In this document: positions 1 through 9,430 of the stretch, in pieces
How positions within the stretch are numbered: position 1 is the first letter of the stretch
How the letters are laid out: each line of letters begins with the position of its first letter
Assembly: GCF_900220985.1 (NCBI RefSeq)
Contig: NZ_OCPC01000002.1
Coordinates: 62,001 to 126,000 of the forward strand
Reading direction: 5' to 3'
Source of the DNA: Parahoeflea halophila
Lineage (GTDB): Bacteria > Pseudomonadota > Alphaproteobacteria > Rhizobiales > Rhizobiaceae
Length of the DNA stretch: 64,000 nucleotides
The notes under the pieces: generated by a model
Databases searched by the model: none
Told to the model about the DNA's origin: nothing
The model's input: the letters and a program-made list of their open reading frames with translations, nothing else
Position numbers and translations under genes: made by a program

Positions 1-1627
1 AAATCATCATCAGGATCTTGCGCTGCTCGGGACGCCGCGACAACCGCGAATGCGCCCAGATCAGGGCTTCGCCGTCGATGTTTTCCTTGAGCAGGCCTTC
101 GCGCATCATCAGCCCGAGATTGCGCCTGGCACGGCGCCATGGCGCATCCGCTGACTTGTAAATGATGTGCCGCAGATCGTTCAGGCGGCCCGGCGTAGCC
201 GGCTTGCCACCGGCAAGCCACTTCTCGCGGCTCTGCCCGCCCTTCCACGCCTTTGTGGTGAAGCCGAGAAGCTCCACCTTGACGCCGCTGCGCTCCAGCG
301 TCCGGGCCAGGATGTCCGCGCAGGTGGCAGCAACCGTGATCGGCCGGCCGCGCATCGAGCCCGAATTGTCGATCAGCAGCGTCACTACCGTATCGCGGAA
401 ACTGGTGTCGCGCTCCATCTTGAACGACAGCGGCTGCATCGGATCGATGATCATCCGCGTCAGGCGGGCGCTGTCGAGATAGCCTTCCTCGAGATCGAAA
501 TCCCAAGCCCTGTTCTGCTGTGCCATCAGCCGGCGCTGGAGCCGGTTGGCAAGCCGTCCGACGACGCCCTGCAGATGCGCCAGCTGCTTGTCGAGAAAGG
601 ACCGCAGCCGGTCGAGCTCTGCCTCGTCGCAGAGCTCTTCGGCTGAAATTTCCTCATCGAACTCGGTGGCAAAGACGTGATAGTCGACCTTTTCGTTGAG
701 ATCGGCGAAGGGATCGCTCGGCTTCCGGGTCTCGCCTGGCGTTTCAGCGTCTTCGTCGCTGTCGTCGACGGTGTCATCGTCGCCGGTTTCCGCGCCGTCC
801 ATTTCACCAGAGTCCATCTGCTCGTCGGAGGTCTCGCTTTCCTCCGCCGGTGCAGCATCCGAGCCTGCTTCTTCCTGAGAGGACTTGTCGTTGTCTTCCT
901 CGCTGCGCGGCTGATCCTCGTCGGAAACCTCGTCCTGCTCGTCCTGTTCGCTGTCGTCGTCGCCGTAATCCTCGGCCATATCCATGGCCGAAAGCATCTC
1001 GCGCACCACCCTGGCAAAGGCCTGCTGGTCCTCGAGCGACCCTTCAAGCGTATCGAGCGCGCTGCCGGCCTTGTCTTCGATGAATTCACGCCACAGTTCG
1101 ACCACCTGGCCTGCCGACTTCGGCGGCTTGCGGCCGGTCAGCTTCTCGCGCACCATCAGCGCCACGGCTTCCTCGAGCGGCGCATCCTCGCGCGTGATAA
1201 TGCCCTGGTAATTGGCCCGCTGGTACTTGTCTTCCAGCATCGAGGTCAGGTTGTCACCGACTCCGGTCATACGCCGTGCACCGATCGATTCGACCCGCGC
1301 CTGCTCGACCGCGTCATAGACGGCACGCGCATCAGCGCCGGATGGCGCCATGCGCGCATGAACCGCATCATCATGACAGGCCTTGCGCAGGGCCATGGAA
1401 TCGCCAAGGCCGCGGGTGACTGAAAAATCGGCCTGCGTCGGCCGCTTTGGCAGGTCCGGCAGCCGCGCCCTGTCACCGGAGATCCCGGGTCGGTCATTGC
1501 CAAACGCGACTTCCAGTTCATGGTCGCCTGCAATCGCCCGCACACAGCCCGTCAGCGCCCGCCGGAACGGCTCGGCGTCCACGCTGCCGCTTGGTCTTGA
1601 TCGCGAATTGTCGCCGCGTCCAGCCAT
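1..1627 (-). CDS. cobT: Aerobic cobaltochelatase subunit CobT (C-terminus cut by window edge)
   Basis: CobT is the large subunit of the ATP-dependent cobaltochelatase that, with CobS and CobN, inserts cobalt into hydrogenobyrinate a,c-diamide in aerobic cobalamin synthesis. I read the frame directly on the minus strand from the ATG at 1627; it stays open to the window edge, so the C-terminus is missing. Visible features are an N-terminal CobT domain, a long Asp/Glu-rich linker (roughly 690-990) and a C-terminal von Willebrand A domain with the MIDAS motif DNSGSMRG near 345-370. It starts 11 bp after cobS, so the two are co-transcribed. The acidic linker followed by a VWA domain is diagnostic of CobT. 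High confidence. Confidence 0.95.
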   Translation of the reverse strand, partial: MAGRGDNSRSRPSGSVDAEPFRRALTGCVRAIAGDHELEVAFGNDRPGISGDRARLPDLPKRPTQADFSVTRGLGDSMALRKACHDDAVHARMAPSGADARAVYDAVEQARVESIGARRMTGVGDNLTSMLEDKYQRANYQGIITREDAPLEEAVALMVREKLTGRKPPKSAGQVVELWREFIEDKAGSALDTLEGSLEDQQAFARVVREMLSAMDMAEDYGDDDSEQDEQDEVSDEDQPRSEEDNDKSSQEEAGSDAAPAEESETSDEQMDSGEMDGAETGDDDTVDDSDEDAETPGETRKPSDPFADLNEKVDYHVFATEFDEEISAEELCDEAELDRLRSFLDKQLAHLQGVVGRLANRLQRRLMAQQNRAWDFDLEEGYLDSARLTRMIIDPMQPLSFKMERDTSFRDTVVTLLIDNSGSMRGRPITVAATCADILARTLERSGVKVELLGFTTKAWKGGQSREKWLAGGKPATPGRLNDLRHIIYKSADAPWRRARRNLGLMMREGLLKENIDGEALIWAHSRLSRRPEQRKILMMI

Positions 1628-1638
1628 GGATATACCCG

Positions 1639-2637
1639 TCAGGCGGTTGCGCTGAGAACGATGTTGGCGGCGCTTTCCTTCAACTCGACGCCGAAGGCGC
1701 GTTGATAGTGCTCGGCCACCAGCGCACGCTCCAGCTCATCGCACTTGTTGAGGAAGGTCAGCCGGAAGGCAAAGGCCACGTCACCGAAGATGGCGGCGTT
1801 TTCCGCCCAGGTGATCACGGTCCGCGGGCTCATCACTGTCGAAAGATCACCATTGATGAACGACGACCGGGTCATGTCGGCCACCCGCACCATTTTCGAC
1901 ACCGCGTCGCGGCCCTCGCCCTCGGCAAAGTCCTTGACCTTGGCAGCGACGATATCGACTTCCTGGTCATGCGGCAGATAGTTGAGCGTGGTGACGATCG
2001 ACCAGCGGTCCATCTGAGCCTGGTTGATCTGCTGGGTGCCGTGATAAAGGCCGGTCGTGTCGCCCAGGCCGACGGTGTTGGCCGTTGCGAACAGGCGGAA
2101 CGCCGGATGCGGCCTGATGACTCGGCTCTGGTCGAGCAGCGTCAGGCGTCCTGAGGATTCGAGCACCCGCTGGATCACGAACATGACGTCCGGGCGGCCG
2201 GCATCATACTCGTCAAACACCAGCGCTACGTTGTGCTGGTACGCCCAGGGCAAAATGCCGTCCTTGAACTCGGTCACCTGCATGCCTTCGCGGACAACGA
2301 TCGCATCCTTGCCGACGAGATCGATACGGCTGACATGGCTGTCGAGATTGACGCGCACGCACGGCCAGTTGAGGCGCGCCGCGACCTGCTCGATATGGGT
2401 CGACTTGCCGGTGCCGTGATAGCCCGAGACCATCACCCGGCGGTTGTGGGCAAAGCCTGCCAGGATGGCGAGCGTGGTGTCACGGTCAAACAGGTAATCC
2501 GGATCAAGGTCGGGCACATAGGCGTCCCGCTCCTTGTAGGCCGGGACAGTGATGTCCGAATCTATGCCAAACACATCGCGTACCTTGACGGTCGTGTCTG
2601 GAAGGTTGGTGATATCGAGGTCGATCTTGCTCATCAT
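1639..2637 (-). CDS. cobS: Aerobic cobaltochelatase subunit CobS (MoxR-type AAA+ ATPase)
   Basis: CobS (332 aa) is the AAA+ motor of the CobNST cobalt chelatase; it forms a ring with CobT and couples ATP hydrolysis to cobalt insertion. The protein shows a Walker A motif (GYHGTGKST), a Walker B motif (LVFDEYDAG) and a sensor-1-like FATANTVG, all typical of MoxR-family ATPases. The length matches Hyphomicrobiales CobS. It lies between the J-domain gene and cobT on the same strand, the usual order in this bacterial order. cobN is not in the window. Confidence 0.96.
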   Translation of the reverse strand: MMSKIDLDITNLPDTTVKVRDVFGIDSDITVPAYKERDAYVPDLDPDYLFDRDTTLAILAGFAHNRRVMVSGYHGTGKSTHIEQVAARLNWPCVRVNLDSHVSRIDLVGKDAIVVREGMQVTEFKDGILPWAYQHNVALVFDEYDAGRPDVMFVIQRVLESSGRLTLLDQSRVIRPHPAFRLFATANTVGLGDTTGLYHGTQQINQAQMDRWSIVTTLNYLPHDQEVDIVAAKVKDFAEGEGRDAVSKMVRVADMTRSSFINGDLSTVMSPRTVITWAENAAIFGDVAFAFRLTFLNKCDELERALVAEHYQRAFGVELKESAANIVLSATA

Positions 2638-2703
2638 GTCTCCAAGGCCTGGCTGATCCGCCCGCGGGCCGCTCTCCTGTCCGGTCCTGCTTAGACTGTT
2701 CGC

Positions 2704-3321
2704 TTAGCAGAAACCAGACTGCTTTAACAATTGATAGGCCTGGATGACGGCGCGAAAACGGTCCTCGGAACCGCGGTCGCCGCCATTGGCATCGGGGTGG
2801 TGCTGTTTGACCAGTTCCTTGTAACGGGTCTTGATCTCTGTCGACGTCGCATTTGCAGCGAGACCGAGCGTGTCAAACGCCTTGCCCTCGAGAGTCTTGA
2901 CCTTACGCGCCCGGGCCGGACGGTGGGGTCGGGTCTCGTTGAAAAACCCGTGCGGGTCGCGCATCCGCGCGTGGGCCCCGGCTGACCCGGAGCGGGCTTT
3001 CGACTGCGTCGGACCGCTGGCCGCAGAGCGGTCGACACCCATCTTCCAGGTCGGGCGGTTTCCCGTCAGCGCCTCTTTCTGATAGCGCGCAATTTCGCCG
3101 TCGGACAGACCGGAAAAGTAGTTGTAACCCTTGTTGTATTCGCGTGCGTGATCAACGCAGAACATGAAGTACTGCCCCTCGGCATCCCGTCCCACGGGCG
3201 CACGGTGGGTACCGGGCTTGCTGCAGCCGTCCCACTGGCATTCAGGCGCCGTTGGCTCAGCCGGTTTTGCGCCCTTGCGGCGGACCCGGATGCGATCAAA
3301 ATATTTGGAATCCAGTTTCAT
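2704..3321 (-). CDS. DnaJ (J-domain) protein upstream of cobS
   Basis: A 205-aa cytosolic protein with a J domain at its C-terminal end (about residues 148-203) that includes the HPD tripeptide in KQHHPDANGG, which stimulates Hsp70 ATPase activity. It lacks the Gly/Phe and zinc-finger regions of true DnaJ. The N-terminal half has two paired cysteines (CQWDGCSKPG and FCVDHA) that could form a small zinc-binding site. It is encoded immediately upstream of cobS-cobT, a recurrent arrangement in Hyphomicrobiales. A role in chelatase assembly is possible but is inference from position only. Confidence 0.88.
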   Translation of the reverse strand: MKLDSKYFDRIRVRRKGAKPAEPTAPECQWDGCSKPGTHRAPVGRDAEGQYFMFCVDHAREYNKGYNYFSGLSDGEIARYQKEALTGNRPTWKMGVDRSAASGPTQSKARSGSAGAHARMRDPHGFFNETRPHRPARARKVKTLEGKAFDTLGLAANATSTEIKTRYKELVKQHHPDANGGDRGSEDRFRAVIQAYQLLKQSGFC

Positions 3322-3468
3322 AGCGACAATTATGGTGCTCTACAGGTTAGCGAACAAGGATTGACAGGGGTGATTCAAGCTGCGTACCCCGTCTCGACTT
3401 CGAATGCCACCATGCAAATCGCAACAGTCGAATTTTGTGACCGCGCACCCTACACCAGGAGCATCCTC

Positions 3469-3771
3469 ATGTCCCGCCAGAACCGCATTGAAACAGCGCT
3501 GACTGAAAAATTTGAACCTGAACGGCTGGTGGTGATCAACGAAAGCCACCTGCACGCCGGTCATCATCATTCCGGCAGCGATCACCACGAAACCTTCGAC
3601 GGGACCGGCGAAACTCATTTTCGCATCCGTATCGTTTCGCCCGCCTTTACCGGCCTGAGCCGGATCCAGCGTCATCGCGCCGTCAACGAACTGCTCAAGG
3701 CTGAACTCGACGGCGGCCTCCACGCCATGGCGATCGAGGCGAGCGCACCGGGCGAGCCGACGCGCTGGTAA
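3469..3771 (+). CDS. bolA: BolA family protein
   Basis: A 100-aa BolA-like protein. Family members bind monothiol glutaredoxins through a [2Fe-2S] cluster and act in iron-sulfur trafficking or as stress-linked DNA-binding proteins. The class II KH-like fold is suggested by the conserved ESHLHAGH stretch, the FRIRIVSPAF strand and the RHRAVNELLK helix. I chose the ATG at 3469, the family-standard N-terminus; the same frame runs open further upstream but across the divergent promoter region. It is divergently transcribed from the J-domain gene, with 147 bp between the start codons. Confidence 0.93.
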   Translation: MSRQNRIETALTEKFEPERLVVINESHLHAGHHHSGSDHHETFDGTGETHFRIRIVSPAFTGLSRIQRHRAVNELLKAELDGGLHAMAIEASAPGEPTRW

Positions 3772-3812
3772 TCGCTTACAGCCGAACCGTCAAACAGCAA
3801 TCTAGGTGCTGG

Positions 3813-5108
3813 TCACGCTTTTTCCATAGGGCGAATGCGCAGCCTGGTAATTCTGTTGCGGTCACGCTTCATGACGATGAATCGCTTGCCGTGGAATGTG
3901 AAGGCCTGCTTCTCCTCGGGAATGGTCTGGGATTCGTGAATCACCAGCCCCGCCACTGTGGTGGCTTCATCATCGGGCAGTGACCAGTCGAGCGCCCGGT
4001 TGAGATCGCGGATAGGAACCGAACCATCGACCACGATCGAGCCGTCGGCCTCCTGCCGGACACCCTGAACCTCGGTGTCATGCTCGTCGGCGATGTCACC
4101 GACGATCTCTTCGAGAATGTCTTCAAGCGTCACCAGCCCTTCAACCTCGCCATATTCGTCAACGACGATGGCAATATGCGCTTTGCGTCTGAGGAAGGCG
4201 TTGAGCTGGTCGGGCACGCTGGTCGTATCTGGCACGAACCACGGCTTCTGGGCGATCTTGACCACATCCATCCGATGCGGCTCGGTCGGGTTGTCCGCGA
4301 GCACGCGCAGCACGTCCTTGGCATGAACGATGCCAATGATGTTGTCGGTCGAACCACGCCAGATCGGCATCCGTGTATAGGGGCTTTCAAGAACTGCCCG
4401 CACATTGGTTTCCGGCGTCTCGTCGGCATTGAGCATGCGCATCGAGGTGCGGTGGATCATCACATCCGAGACTTCCAGCTCGCCCAGATCCAGGACCCCG
4501 CCGAGCCGGTCTCGGTCCGCCTTGACCACCGAACCTTCGCGGTGCAGCAGGTCCACCGCGCCGCGGATTTCCTCGTGTGCCGACAGCATCGAGGTTTCAG
4601 ACGCAAACGTCACGCCGAACACGGACATGATCTTGCGCACGATCCAGTTGATGATACTCGACAACGGACCAACGACCACGACAAAGACCCTGACCAGCGG
4701 GGCAACGAACATGGCGAAACGGTCAGGTGTGGAGATTGCCCAGCTCTTGGGCAACACTTCGGCAAAGATCACCAGCAACAGGGTCATGGTCAGCGTCGCC
4801 ACAGCCACGCCGGAATCGCCGAAAATCGACAACAGCACACTCGTCGCCAGTGCCGAGGCGAGAATATTGACCAGGTTGTTGCCGATCAACAGCGCCCCGA
4901 TCAAGCGGTCCTTGCGCTCGATGAGCGTGTTGACCGTGCCGGCGCGCGCATCCCCATTGGTCTCGAGCGAATGCATCCGGGCCCGCGAGGCAGCTGTCAG
5001 CGCGGTCTCGGAGCCCGAAAAGAATCCCGACAATCCGATCAACGCCAGGATCGCCAGAATGGTCAGGCCGTGCTCAGCCAGGATTGCGCCGATTGTTTCC
5101 AGGATCAT
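3813..5108 (-). CDS. CNNM/CorC-type (HlyC/CorC) membrane protein with CBS domains
   Basis: A 431-aa inner-membrane protein of the hemolysin C/CorC (CNNM-like) family, often linked to magnesium or cobalt efflux. The N-terminal 200 residues form a DUF21 module with several hydrophobic segments (for example LTILAILALIGLSGFF). They are followed by a tandem CBS pair with the typical HAKDVL and VDEYGEVEGLVTLEDILEE sequences, and a C-terminal CorC_HlyC domain ending in RLRIRP. It follows aroB with a 4-bp overlap (ATGA), so it is translationally coupled as the last gene of aroK-aroB-corC. The transported ion cannot be told from sequence. Confidence 0.92.
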   Translation of the reverse strand: MILETIGAILAEHGLTILAILALIGLSGFFSGSETALTAASRARMHSLETNGDARAGTVNTLIERKDRLIGALLIGNNLVNILASALATSVLLSIFGDSGVAVATLTMTLLLVIFAEVLPKSWAISTPDRFAMFVAPLVRVFVVVVGPLSSIINWIVRKIMSVFGVTFASETSMLSAHEEIRGAVDLLHREGSVVKADRDRLGGVLDLGELEVSDVMIHRTSMRMLNADETPETNVRAVLESPYTRMPIWRGSTDNIIGIVHAKDVLRVLADNPTEPHRMDVVKIAQKPWFVPDTTSVPDQLNAFLRRKAHIAIVVDEYGEVEGLVTLEDILEEIVGDIADEHDTEVQGVRQEADGSIVVDGSVPIRDLNRALDWSLPDDEATTVAGLVIHESQTIPEEKQAFTFHGKRFIVMKRDRNRITRLRIRPMEKA

Positions 5109-6229
5109 GATGCCCGCTTTTCCTCCAGAAATCGAAACACTTCATCTGCCGGTACGTCATCGGCTACAAAGGACTGGCCGATACCGCGCGTCAGGACGAA
5201 GGTCAGCGCACCGCGCCGGACCTTCTTGTCCTGCGCGATGTGTTTCATCAGTATATCGGTCGGTGGCAGCTCACCTTCAATATCCGACATTACGGTTGGC
5301 AGTCCGACTTCCCTGAGATGATGGCCGACCCTTCGGGCATCATCGGGACTGGCAAGGTTCATCCGCGCAGAAAACTCGTGCGCCAGCACCATTCCGATCG
5401 CAACACCCTCGCCATGCACAAGCCGCCGCCCGTCATAATCCGTGGCCGCTTCCAGCGCGTGGCCGAATGTATGGCCGAGATTGAGAAGCGCGCGAGACCC
5501 GTGTTCACGCTCATCGGCAGCCACCGCATCGGCTTTTGCCTGACATCCCGTGGCAATCGCCCGTATCCGCGCCTCGCCGCCGGAAAACACGTCACGCCAG
5601 TTTTTCTCAAGCCAGGCAAAGAATTCCGGCCGGTCGATCAGGCCATATTTAGCCACTTCGGCATAACCGGCCCGAAACTCCCGGATAGGCAACGTATCCA
5701 GCACATCGGTATCCGCCAGCACCAGATCCGGCTGGTGGAACACGCCGATCAGGTTCTTGCCATGCGATGAGTTTATTCCGGTCTTGCCGCCGACTGAGGA
5801 ATCCACCTGCGCCAGCAGGCTGGTCGGAACCTGGATGAACCCCATGCCGCGCCTCACGATGCCGGCGGCAAAGCCCGAAAGGTCGCCGATCACGCCGCCG
5901 CCCAGCGCCAGCACCGCATCGCCACGCTCGAGCCGGGCCCCGAGCACATGGTCGCACACATGCACCAGTTCGTCGAAACGCTTGGTTTTCTCGCCTGGCT
6001 CAAGCACCAGCGGCGCGGCCTCGATTCCGCTTGCAGCAAGGCTTCCAAGCAGCGCATCGAGATGTGCGGCGGCGACATTGCGGTCGGTTACGACTGCGCA
6101 CCTTATGCCCGGCTCGCGGGCCGCTATCTGAGCACCCGCTTCTGCAATCAGCCCGGGTCCGATGACAATGTCATAGCTGCGGTCGCCGAGGTCGACGCGG
6201 ACGGTTTCACGCAGAGAGTTCTGGGTCAT
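5105..6229 (-). CDS. aroB: 3-dehydroquinate synthase
   Basis: AroB (374 aa) converts DAHP to 3-dehydroquinate, the second step of the shikimate pathway, using NAD and a divalent metal. Visible hallmarks are the Gly-rich NAD-binding ALGGGVIGDLSGF, the substrate loop QVDSSVGGKTGIN, and the metal-binding LGHTFGHALE and VHGEGVAIGM. It overlaps both aroK upstream and the CorC-type gene downstream by 4 bp, so all three are probably read from one transcript starting before aroK. Confidence 0.97.
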   Translation of the reverse strand: MTQNSLRETVRVDLGDRSYDIVIGPGLIAEAGAQIAAREPGIRCAVVTDRNVAAAHLDALLGSLAASGIEAAPLVLEPGEKTKRFDELVHVCDHVLGARLERGDAVLALGGGVIGDLSGFAAGIVRRGMGFIQVPTSLLAQVDSSVGGKTGINSSHGKNLIGVFHQPDLVLADTDVLDTLPIREFRAGYAEVAKYGLIDRPEFFAWLEKNWRDVFSGGEARIRAIATGCQAKADAVAADEREHGSRALLNLGHTFGHALEAATDYDGRRLVHGEGVAIGMVLAHEFSARMNLASPDDARRVGHHLREVGLPTVMSDIEGELPPTDILMKHIAQDKKVRRGALTFVLTRGIGQSFVADDVPADEVFRFLEEKRAS

Positions 6230-6825
6230 GGTATTGGCACCGTATCCTGGCCCCTGCCCAGCCGGGCCAGCGCCATGACTGTTTCAGAGGCAATAATGTC
6301 CTTGTCTTCATCACGTGACCAAACCGTCAGGTCCGCCTTGGCATAGACCGGGTAACGCTTGTCTAGAAGATCCGACAGCGTCTGCCGGGGATTGGCAGTC
6401 TTCAGCAACGGTCTGGAATCCCGCTTCGAGACCCGCGCCCACAGCACGTCGAGATCCGCCTTCAACCAAACCGACAGGCCGTCGTTCAGTACCATCGTCC
6501 GGATCGTGTCATTCATGAACGCCCCACCGCCGGTCGACAGCACCCTGGGGCCGGTCTTCAGAAGGCGCTTGATCACCCGCCCCTCCAGAGCCCGGAATTC
6601 CGGCTCTCCATAGGCCTCGAACAGCTCCGGGATGCTCATCCGCGAAACCCGTTCGATCTCGTGGTCGGAATCGACGAAAGGGATGTCGAGCATCTGCGCC
6701 ACCAGCCGGCCTATAGCCGATTTGCCGGCGCCCATCAGCCCGACAAACACCAGATTGCGTTGGCCGAGCACACGCCGCGCCATCTCGATATCCTGTTCCG
6801 GCGCGAATGTCTGCGGTTCAGTCAA
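6226..6825 (-). CDS. aroK: Shikimate kinase
   Basis: AroK (199 aa) phosphorylates shikimate at O3. The Walker A motif [11 protein letters not shown] is near residue 35, the shikimate-binding Asp lies in FVDSDHEIE, and the substrate loop STGGGAFM follows. An N-terminal extension of about 25 residues before the core is common in Hyphomicrobiales. It is the first gene of the aroK-aroB-corC operon and overlaps aroB by 4 bp. Confidence 0.96.
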   Translation of the reverse strand: MTEPQTFAPEQDIEMARRVLGQRNLVFVGLMGAGKSAIGRLVAQMLDIPFVDSDHEIERVSRMSIPELFEAYGEPEFRALEGRVIKRLLKTGPRVLSTGGGAFMNDTIRTMVLNDGLSVWLKADLDVLWARVSKRDSRPLLKTANPRQTLSDLLDKRYPVYAKADLTVWSRDEDKDIIASETVMALARLGRGQDTVPIP

Positions 6826-6973
6826 CTGTCTCCCCCGCCCCTAGGGCCAATGATCCGCGCCTTCTATTGGCCATGTCCGGCGGCGCGTCAAGCGCGGCCG
6901 GGTTTCCCTATCGCGCTTGAAACGGCGCGCGTGCTGCCGCATAACATGTCGACACCAGTTCGCCGGAGTGCCC

Positions 6974-7117
6974 ATGCCTTCCCTGTTTCGGTTCCTTTTC
7001 CTGTGCGCCGTGCTTGCCGGCATCGTCTACGGCGCCATGTTTGCATTGATCATCTATGTCGAGCCGGTGGACCGCGAGGTTACCATTCGCGTCCCCACCG
7101 AAAAACTCAACAACTGA
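6974..7117 (+). CDS. Small conserved single-pass membrane protein
   Basis: A 47-aa protein starting at ATG 6974, preceded by a purine-rich GGAG. It consists of a short basic N-terminus (MPSLFRF), one hydrophobic helix of about 20 residues ([17 protein letters not shown]) and a hydrophilic tail, [18 protein letters not shown]. It sits 17 bp upstream of xerD on the same strand and is probably co-transcribed. I recall similar tiny proteins in this position in other Rhizobiales. Its function is unknown. Confidence 0.72.
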   Translation: MPSLFRFLFLCAVLAGIVYGAMFALIIYVEPVDREVTIRVPTEKLNN

Positions 7118-7134
7118 CAGGATCCGGCCCTATC

Positions 7135-8076
7135 ATGCGCGATCTCAGCGCCGCCAATGCCGAAGCCTTCCTCGAAATGATGAGTGCCGAGCGTGGCGCT
7201 GCCGAAAATACGCTTGAAGCCTATCGCCGCGATCTTGACGATGCTTCCGATGTTCTGGGCGCGTTCGGAACCTCGCTTCTCAAGGCCCAGGCCGACGACA
7301 TCCGGCGCTTTGTCGCCGATCTGGCTGCCCGCGGATTTTCGCCGGCCTCCCAGGCGCGGCGCCTGTCAGCCTTGCGGCAGTTCTACAAGTTTCTCCACGC
7401 CGAAGGCTTGCGCAATGACGATCCCACCGGGGTGATCGATTCCCCGCGAAAGACCCGCGCCCTGCCGAAAGTGCTTAGCATCGACGATGTCTCGCGTCTG
7501 CTGGCACAGGCGGAAACCGATATCGCCACGGCCCAGGACGAGGAAGAGGCATCGCGCCGCATCCGCTTCCGCGCGCTGCTCGAGCTGCTCTACGCTACCG
7601 GCATGCGGGTCAGTGAACTGGTCAGCCTGCCTTTTCGGGTGCTCGCTGATGACGGACGGTTTCTGGTCATTCGCGGCAAGGGCGCCAAGGAGCGCATGGT
7701 GCCGATGTCGCGTCCCTCACGCGCAGCGCTTGATGCCTGGCTGGCAACGATCGGCGACGCTGCCGAGGACGCCGGCTTCCTGTTTCCGGCCAACTCCGCC
7801 GAGGGACATCTCTCCCGCCAGGTCTTCGCGCGCGAGCTCAAGGAAGTTGCCGGCCGCGCCGGAATTCCCGTTGCGAAAGTCTCGCCGCATGTCCTGCGCC
7901 ATGCCTTTGCAAGCCATCTGCTTGCCGGAGGTGCCGATCTGCGTGCCGTCCAGGAACTGCTTGGCCATGCCGACATTTCCACCACCCAGATCTACACCCA
8001 TGTGCTAGACGAACGCCTGCGACAACTGGTCAATGAACATCACCCCCTTGCAAAAGCCACAAAAAGCCGCGATTAA
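7135..8076 (+). CDS. xerD: Site-specific tyrosine recombinase XerD
   Basis: XerD (313 aa) acts with XerC at dif to resolve chromosome dimers. It has an N-terminal SAM-like core-binding domain (residues 5-95) and a C-terminal catalytic domain. The catalytic residues are visible: Arg158 in TGMRVSEL, Lys in RGKGAKER, the HxxR of [11 protein letters not shown], His in [10 protein letters not shown] and the nucleophile Tyr in QIYTHV. The start at ATG 7135 gives the family-standard length; the open frame upstream runs through the small membrane gene. This is a housekeeping recombinase, not a sign of a mobile element. Confidence 0.94.
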   Translation: MRDLSAANAEAFLEMMSAERGAAENTLEAYRRDLDDASDVLGAFGTSLLKAQADDIRRFVADLAARGFSPASQARRLSALRQFYKFLHAEGLRNDDPTGVIDSPRKTRALPKVLSIDDVSRLLAQAETDIATAQDEEEASRRIRFRALLELLYATGMRVSELVSLPFRVLADDGRFLVIRGKGAKERMVPMSRPSRAALDAWLATIGDAAEDAGFLFPANSAEGHLSRQVFARELKEVAGRAGIPVAKVSPHVLRHAFASHLLAGGADLRAVQELLGHADISTTQIYTHVLDERLRQLVNEHHPLAKATKSRD

Positions 8077-8177
8077 GCCCGCTCGCAACACGGCAAATGA
8101 ATGCGTGACAGACATGTCAGACTAGGCTTGACTGGTCTTGGCGACGAAAAATGCGATGGCCTGCGTGGAAAAACTCA

Positions 8178-9134
8178 ATGCACAACTATCTTGATTTCGA
8201 AAAACCGATCTCCGACCTGGAAGGCAAGATCCTCGAATTGAGGAAGCTCGCGAGCGAGGACGAGAGCATCGACACAGGCGATGAAATTGCCCGGCTCGAA
8301 ACCAGGGCCCGCGACGCCATGGCCGAAATCTACGCCAAGCTCAATCCCTGGCAGAAGACCCAGGTTGCGCGCCATCCGGACCGTCCGCATTTCAATGACT
8401 ACGCCAAGACCTTGTTCGACGAATTCACACCGCTGGCCGGAGACCGCAAATTTGCCGAGGACGCTGCGATTCAGGCAGGTTTCGCCCGCTTCCGCGGCCA
8501 GCCTGTGGTCGTTATCGGCCAGGAAAAAGGCCACGACACCAAGACCCGCATCAAACACAATTTCGGCTCAGCCCGGCCCGAAGGCTATCGCAAGGCTATC
8601 CGTATCATGGAGATGGCTGACCGCTTCCGGCTTCCCGTCATCACGCTCGTCGACACCGCAGGCGCCTATCCCGGCGTCGGCGCGGAGGAACGCGGCCAGG
8701 CTGAAGCCATTGCCCGTTCGACCGAAGCGTGCCTCAATCTCCGTTCTCCGCTGATTTCGATCATCATCGGCGAGGGCGGGTCGGGCGGCGCCATCGCCAT
8801 TGCCACCGGCAACAAGGTCTACATGCTCGAGCATTCGATCTATTCCGTCATCTCGCCCGAGGGCGCCGCCTCTATCCTGTGGCGCGATGCAACGCGAGCA
8901 CGCGATGCTGCCACTTCGATGAAGATCACTGCCGAGGACTTGCTTGATCTCGGCGTCATCGACGGCATCATCGCCGAACCCGTCGGCGGCGCCCACCGCG
9001 ATCCCGAAAGCGTGTTCTCGCGCGCCGGCGACCTGATCGCCTCGGCTCTTGAGGAAATGTCCAGCCGCTCCGGCGAAGAGTTGCGCGCTGATCGCCGCAA
9101 GAAGTTTCTCGAGATTGGCCGTCACATCGGGTGA
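8178..9134 (+). CDS. accA: Acetyl-CoA carboxylase carboxyltransferase subunit alpha
   Basis: AccA (318 aa) forms the carboxyltransferase with AccD and makes malonyl-CoA for fatty-acid synthesis. Typical sequence includes the N-terminal [15 protein letters not shown], the [21 protein letters not shown] loop region (shown here only in part) and [12 protein letters not shown]. The ATG at 8178 fits the family N-terminus ([10 protein letters not shown]); an in-frame ATG 27 bp upstream is less likely. It stands alone, about 100 bp after xerD. Confidence 0.96.
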   Translation: MHNYLDFEKPISDLEGKILELRKLASEDESIDTGDEIARLETRARDAMAEIYAKLNPWQKTQVARHPDRPHFNDYAKTLFDEFTPLAGDRKFAEDAAIQAGFARFRGQPVVVIGQEKGHDTKTRIKHNFGSARPEGYRKAIRIMEMADRFRLPVITLVDTAGAYPGVGAEERGQAEAIARSTEACLNLRSPLISIIIGEGGSGGAIAIATGNKVYMLEHSIYSVISPEGAASILWRDATRARDAATSMKITAEDLLDLGVIDGIIAEPVGGAHRDPESVFSRAGDLIASALEEMSSRSGEELRADRRKKFLEIGRHIG

Positions 9135-9430
9135 TTTTCGCCCCATTGGGGCCACATTTGGAACGCCAATAGGGCGTCTGGCGCATCCAGGTAGCAACAT
9201 CCGGCGGGTTTCCGCCGGCGGCGGGACGACGGAAGCGGCCCGTACGGCAGTGGCTGCTTTGCCACTTCTCCCTCGATACCGTTCAGATGACCTGGAGCGG
9301 CACCATCGGATTGGTAATGCTTCATGAACCATGTTTGTAGTAGTGTTGCGTTGAAATGCCCGACCGGGGATCACCCCGAAGACGATCCGACTGGCCCCAG
9401 AACTTGCCACTGCAACGTCCAAGAGACCCC
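9135..9430. other. Intergenic region with two small hairpins after accA
   Basis: This 296-bp gap between accA and the L,D-transpeptidase holds no convincing gene. Two perfect inverted repeats are visible: GCCCC-ATT-GGGGC at 9140-9152, directly after the accA stop, and CCGGCGG-GTTT-CCGCCGG at 9201-9218. Neither is followed by a T-run, so they may be weak or Rho-assisted termination or mRNA-stability structures. The last 100 bp probably holds the promoter of the downstream lipoprotein gene. Confidence 0.5.

Noticed and set aside
167-646. Plus-strand open frames opposite cobT
   Set aside because: They are antisense to the recognisable CobT VWA domain, which was confirmed by reading the minus strand to the window edge.
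4080-5321. Long plus-strand open frame (about 413 codons) opposite the CorC-type and aroB genes
   Set aside because: It lies antisense to two well-supported genes, has no recognisable domain and a composition typical of a shadow frame in high-GC DNA.
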